A stretch of DNA of 64,000 nt from Dactylonectria macrodidyma (Eukaryota > Ascomycota > Sordariomycetes > Hypocreales > Nectriaceae), in contig JAGMUV010000022.1 in assembly GCA_020744425.1 (NCBI GenBank), positions 372,001 to 436,000 on the forward strand, read 5' to 3'. A program made the position numbers and the translations under genes. This document shows, in pieces, positions 60,641 through 64,000 of the stretch. The notes under the pieces were generated by a model. That model saw only the letters and a program-made list of their open reading frames with translations. It was not told where the DNA came from and did no database searches. How positions within the stretch are numbered: position 1 is the first letter of the stretch; each line of letters opens with the position of its first letter.

Positions 60641-63419
60641 GGCGATGTAATATAGATATCTCCACGTCAGGGAATGGGAGGTGCGCTGGCTGACGGGTTG
60701 TGTCAGTATGGATATTTCCGAACGAGTCGCCCCTGGGCGCCCCTTTCGTCCTTAATGGCAATTATTCCCATCCATCTTGCGAGGCTCTGGCATTGGGACA
60801 TCCGGCTCAGCGGGTCTCCCTCACTCTCTAGGGCGTGCCCGCTGGCGCAACATCTACTGGAAGCGCCCGGTTGTTTCGGAGACGTCTTGTAATTCCTGAT
60901 GGCCCCTGATGTCCGACCCTCGGCTCCCCTGAATAGCTGCTCGTTTCTCCAGTCCCGACTCTCAAGGGGATCTGGATCTGACCCTAGCCTTCTTACTGTG
61001 GAGGCTTGTTGCTTGACAACTCACTGTCGATGTGTTGTGGATTATCTACGGTTTTCCCCTGCGAAGAGGAAGAGGCTGTGTGTATTTATTACGGAATGCC
61101 CCTTTGATCGGTTTTGGTGCGATGCTGTGACAGTGGATCCCGAATTGGAATTTCACTTATGCGGCCGGAGTAATTTTGCGCCCCCCCCCCGCCCCCATAT
61201 TCCTCGTGGAATCCAATTCCCGTAGATGGCATGAATTAAATGACATGACATGATGGCTAGATACCATCCGAAGGGAATCTTATTGCTGCAGATGCCGGTT
61301 TTGATTTGACGTGGACGCATGGCATCTCTTGGCTCCATCCCACCAGACCAGGACTTAGCTATCTCATCTGCCCTCAAGGTCGCTGCGCATGCAATCACAC
61401 ATGACGGGCTCGCACGCTGCTGCCAAAGTCCGAACATCTTGCCTCTGTCCCAGCGCGAAGGCGCTCATCACATCCCCATCTGGACAACTCGACTAACGTC
61501 GCTAGCGTGTCTTCTCTTATACATCCCATGTGCGAGCACCGCCGGGTCCACTGTGGCTCATCAACCTCTGATCGTTCGGCCGTCTGGGATGGGTCATCCT
61601 CTGGCCTGAGCTGGCGGTACCGATGGGCAGAGTGAGCTGTGAGGTTTCAAGGGACCTGATGGACAGCTGTGGCAGATGGCCTTGTTTGATCGTCTCGTCA
61701 AGTGTCTTGGTTGCTATCTCGATCCATCCTCAATTTACTCCCTCTCGCCACCGTTTAAACTAATGCACCCTAACGTCTGGTGATACAGACGGGCAACCCA
61801 CTCATCTCCAGCATAAAATTGAGCCGGGAGGGAGGACAGTCGCTAACATTTTTTCACGAGCAGATAGTCTCTCCTCAATTATCACGCGCAGGCAAACACT
61901 GGGTCCCGCAGCCGGTTAACAGTGGAAGGCATTAGACCACCGTGTGCTACCCATCTTGATCATCCTCATCTTGTGAGTTCTCCGCGTAAGAGCATCTCTT
62001 GGCCTTTGGGTGGCCCTGGATTTTGGTTTGAGGGAAGTAGAGCACTGGCATCGGGCCGGCCCTGTGGCAATACCAGATGATAGTGACAGGATATGCAGAT
62101 GATATGTGGTCTTGGGGGGGAATAAACGAGGTTTAGCAATAAATGCCTGGAAATGAATGGGTGAGTATGAGCTGAAAAGCAAGCGAGGCTATCACATCCT
62201 GTTAGTGTCACCCGGAAATCGGAATCAATGAAAATGAAGGCGTCGTGACATGTGAAAGCCGCTCCATCTGCCACGGATAGGTGGATCCAGATTGAACTTT
62301 TTAGTGGCTGCGGTCCCTGCAGCGGTATTTTACAGAAGGTACCTGCTTACAACGGACTTCCTGATGAGCGCTTGAGGTGCGAGCAACCTAGCCTCTCATA
62401 TGACTGTTGCGAATATCCAAATATTTTCCCTTTATCGTGATGCCCGTCCGATGATGCCCCTTGGCTGCAGAAGCCACCACTGCAAGCCATGGCTCTATCG
62501 GATGAAGTATCCATGGGCGACAACCACGCCGGATATGGGCCGGTTCCACCGCAAGTGGCATAGATCAGAGTTTATTCTCACAGGCATGAAGGTCACACGA
62601 ACACTGCTGGAGAGTTCCGTCAGGTTTTCGCCACGCCTCGCCGCGTCCGCTGGAGGGTCTGAGAAAAAGAAGGGCCCCAGGAGCAACTTAAGACACACGC
62701 CTAGAGTGGGCCTCGAAGGACTTGCCTCGCGAATGGGCTCTATCAAAACATCAAGCCCGGTCCTGGCATGATATAATCATCCAAGACGTGCCCTTGGCGG
62801 ACACACGGAACACAGTTGTCAGCGGCCTTGTCATCTCAGCAACACTCAAAGTTGTCGGCCGCCCTCAAGGTCTAGGCCGTCAGCGGCCACGCCTTGGCAG
62901 GTCTGCATAGGGCTCCATTGTCGGTCCTGTTCCCGGCCGGAGGTGGACCCCGAGAATGAGAAACCGAGCGGACCAATGTCTTATTTCTCTGAGGCAGCAA
63001 GTGATACTTTCAAGCACAGAAACACGATACAACACACATGTTATCAGCCCAACCCATGCGTCCTCCCCACATCCGTGAACCCGTGTGCCTCATCCTCGCT
63101 TGGATCTGTGTCATCTTCGTCGCCAATAGCAGACTCGGTTTGACTCACAGTGCCATCGGCCCTGCACCCCTGCTCCAGCCATTCGTAAGAAGCTGGTCGA
63201 GGGAGTCCTTGATATACACTCCCTGTTCGCCTAGGCTCTTTTTGGCAAAGCCTTTATCTTTTGAGCACACTCGAGACCTTCTAACATCACTCTCATCCAC
63301 TAAGAGACTCGACCACTTCTGCACACATAAAGACACCCAGTCATACCACTCCTCTCTGAGTGAGCAGATCCTGCACCCTTCTCTGCAACGTCAGCGACCT
63401 CATATCTTCAGCTTCTAAA
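60641..63419. other. Long intergenic stretch, no supported gene
   Basis: Over 2.7 kb no frame shows a domain; the largest (60899-61225, 62400-62771) look random. A C-run with one interruption (61180-61195) and GGAATTGGATTCC-like inverted words nearby are simple-sequence features. Part of this may be the promoter of the cysteine-rich gene, whose CT-rich leader starts near 63250. Confidence 0.45.
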
Positions 63420-63530
63420 GTAAGTCCCCCTCCATCTCAAAGCCCAGCAACCAATCACCAATATCTCACAGCCAATCTCAATCCAAGAGGCGACAACTTA
63501 TATCATACTCCACAGTCAATTCAGTACGAA

Positions 63531-63716
63531 ATGGCTGCCACGGATAACAGGTCTCCCCTGGTCAACGCCTGTTGTCCAGCCTGCTGCCGTGCATGCGACC
63601 TCAGCGTTCACGACTGCTGTCTGCCATGCGCCACCAGCCCCTTCTGCGCAACTGTCGAGACTGAGTATGAGGAGCCATTCACTGGCCAGGATGGAGGCAA
63701 GGACACCAAGAAGTAA
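63531..63716 (+). CDS. Small cysteine-rich protein, 61 aa
   Basis: The frame is MAATDNRSPLVNACCPACCR, then ACDLSVHDCCLPCATSPFCA and a hydrophilic tail ending DGGKDTKK. Ten cysteines in 61 residues, in paired CC and CxxC spacing, suggest metal binding or membrane-linked cysteine-rich proteins. There is no signal peptide. The ATG has a good context (CGAAATGG), and a GT-AG intron in the leader (63420-63471, GTAAGT to CTCACAG) supports a real transcript. The frame is open further upstream, but those codons cross the leader and intron. Confidence 0.5.
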   Translation: MAATDNRSPLVNACCPACCRACDLSVHDCCLPCATSPFCATVETEYEEPFTGQDGGKDTKK

Positions 63717-64000
63717 GAGGTCGTGGAACAAATAGAGGGTTTTAGCAGCGTAGAGAGACGAACTGGCTCTTGGGGCATGGTATCCATTCTCTGTTCGATG
63801 CTAGTGTATTTCTCGAGCAAGTTGATTTGATTGTCATAGATCTATTGAGCATGGTCTCTATCACGATGAGGCGAGTGATTGTACCCTGTCTTTGCCTTAT
63901 CAATATATGGTTACGGACAAGCAATTCTAAACTCACTCGTCGTCTGCCTGACCCCGCAATGCCTGGCCTTGTCCTTGATTGGACTCCAAGGTCGTGGGTA
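63717..64000. other. 3' flank of the cysteine-rich gene
   Basis: No gene is recognised to the window edge. A short minus-strand frame (63742-63936) has no support. Confidence 0.4.

Noticed and set aside
1..64000. Giant Starship-type transposon
   Set aside because: No DUF3435 tyrosine-recombinase captain gene was seen in any frame.
1..64000. CRISPR array or other prokaryotic system
   Set aside because: The sequence is eukaryotic with spliced genes. The tandem repeats here lack regular unique spacers.

Overview
This window is nuclear DNA of a filamentous ascomycete (Pezizomycotina, most likely a Sordariomycete). The evidence is short GT-AG introns of 55-80 nt, Zn(II)2Cys6 regulators, a HET-domain gene, an FlbA-type RGS gene, fungal transposon families (Fot/pogo, Tad1-like LINE, hAT, MULE, Copia), and decay by C-to-T/G-to-A changes that resembles repeat-induced point mutation (RIP). 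Species is an inference I cannot settle. The region looks accessory: transposons and broken host genes dominate, and only a few host genes look intact.

Layout. 1-7.6 kb: two head-to-head, mutated Fot/pogo elements, a piggyBac fragment, a broken NB-ARC NLR, a WD40 relic and minisatellites. 8-16.3 kb: an flbA/rgs-type gene (DEP-DEP-RGS). One of its introns carries a complete antisense Copia retrotransposon with identical LTRs and a 5-bp target duplication. 16.4-21.8 kb: a candidate DNA transposon with long imperfect terminal inverted repeats, carrying a RecQ-like helicase and a DUF6589 protein gene that converge tail to tail with 8 bp between stops. This is the best candidate here for a poorly described system. 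22-30.2 kb: a decayed Tad1-like LINE 3' end, a possible small secreted protein gene, and relics of a sugar transporter, an NLR, a pogo transposase and an NmrA-like gene.

31.2-43.9 kb: an SNG1/DUF3533 membrane-protein gene stopped by one nonsense codon; an ankyrin-HET gene whose only recognisable start codon lies inside the end of a neighbouring hAT element; that hAT element; CorA-like and TPR relics; and an intact five-exon rhodopsin-like membrane-protein gene. 44-50.4 kb: a complete hAT element with 8-bp target duplications, a 47-bp LINE insertion, a TCGA-rich palindromic array, a NACHT-WD40 relic and a second minisatellite. 50.4-64 kb: a broken Zn2Cys6 gene with a mutated zinc ligand, a foldback element with 100-bp arms, an intact Zn2Cys6 gene, a MULE that lost its catalytic core, a small CxxC protein gene with one frameshift, a long stretch with nothing recognisable, and a small cysteine-rich protein gene.

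How the genes relate. There is no biosynthetic cluster or operon-like set. The recurring theme is self/non-self recognition: six separate pieces of NLR or HET genes lie among transposons, and only the ankyrin-HET gene is open. Old elements (Fot, LINE, pogo) are full of stops, while Copia, hAT-2 and the RecQ/DUF6589 element are open, so more than one wave of invasion is recorded.
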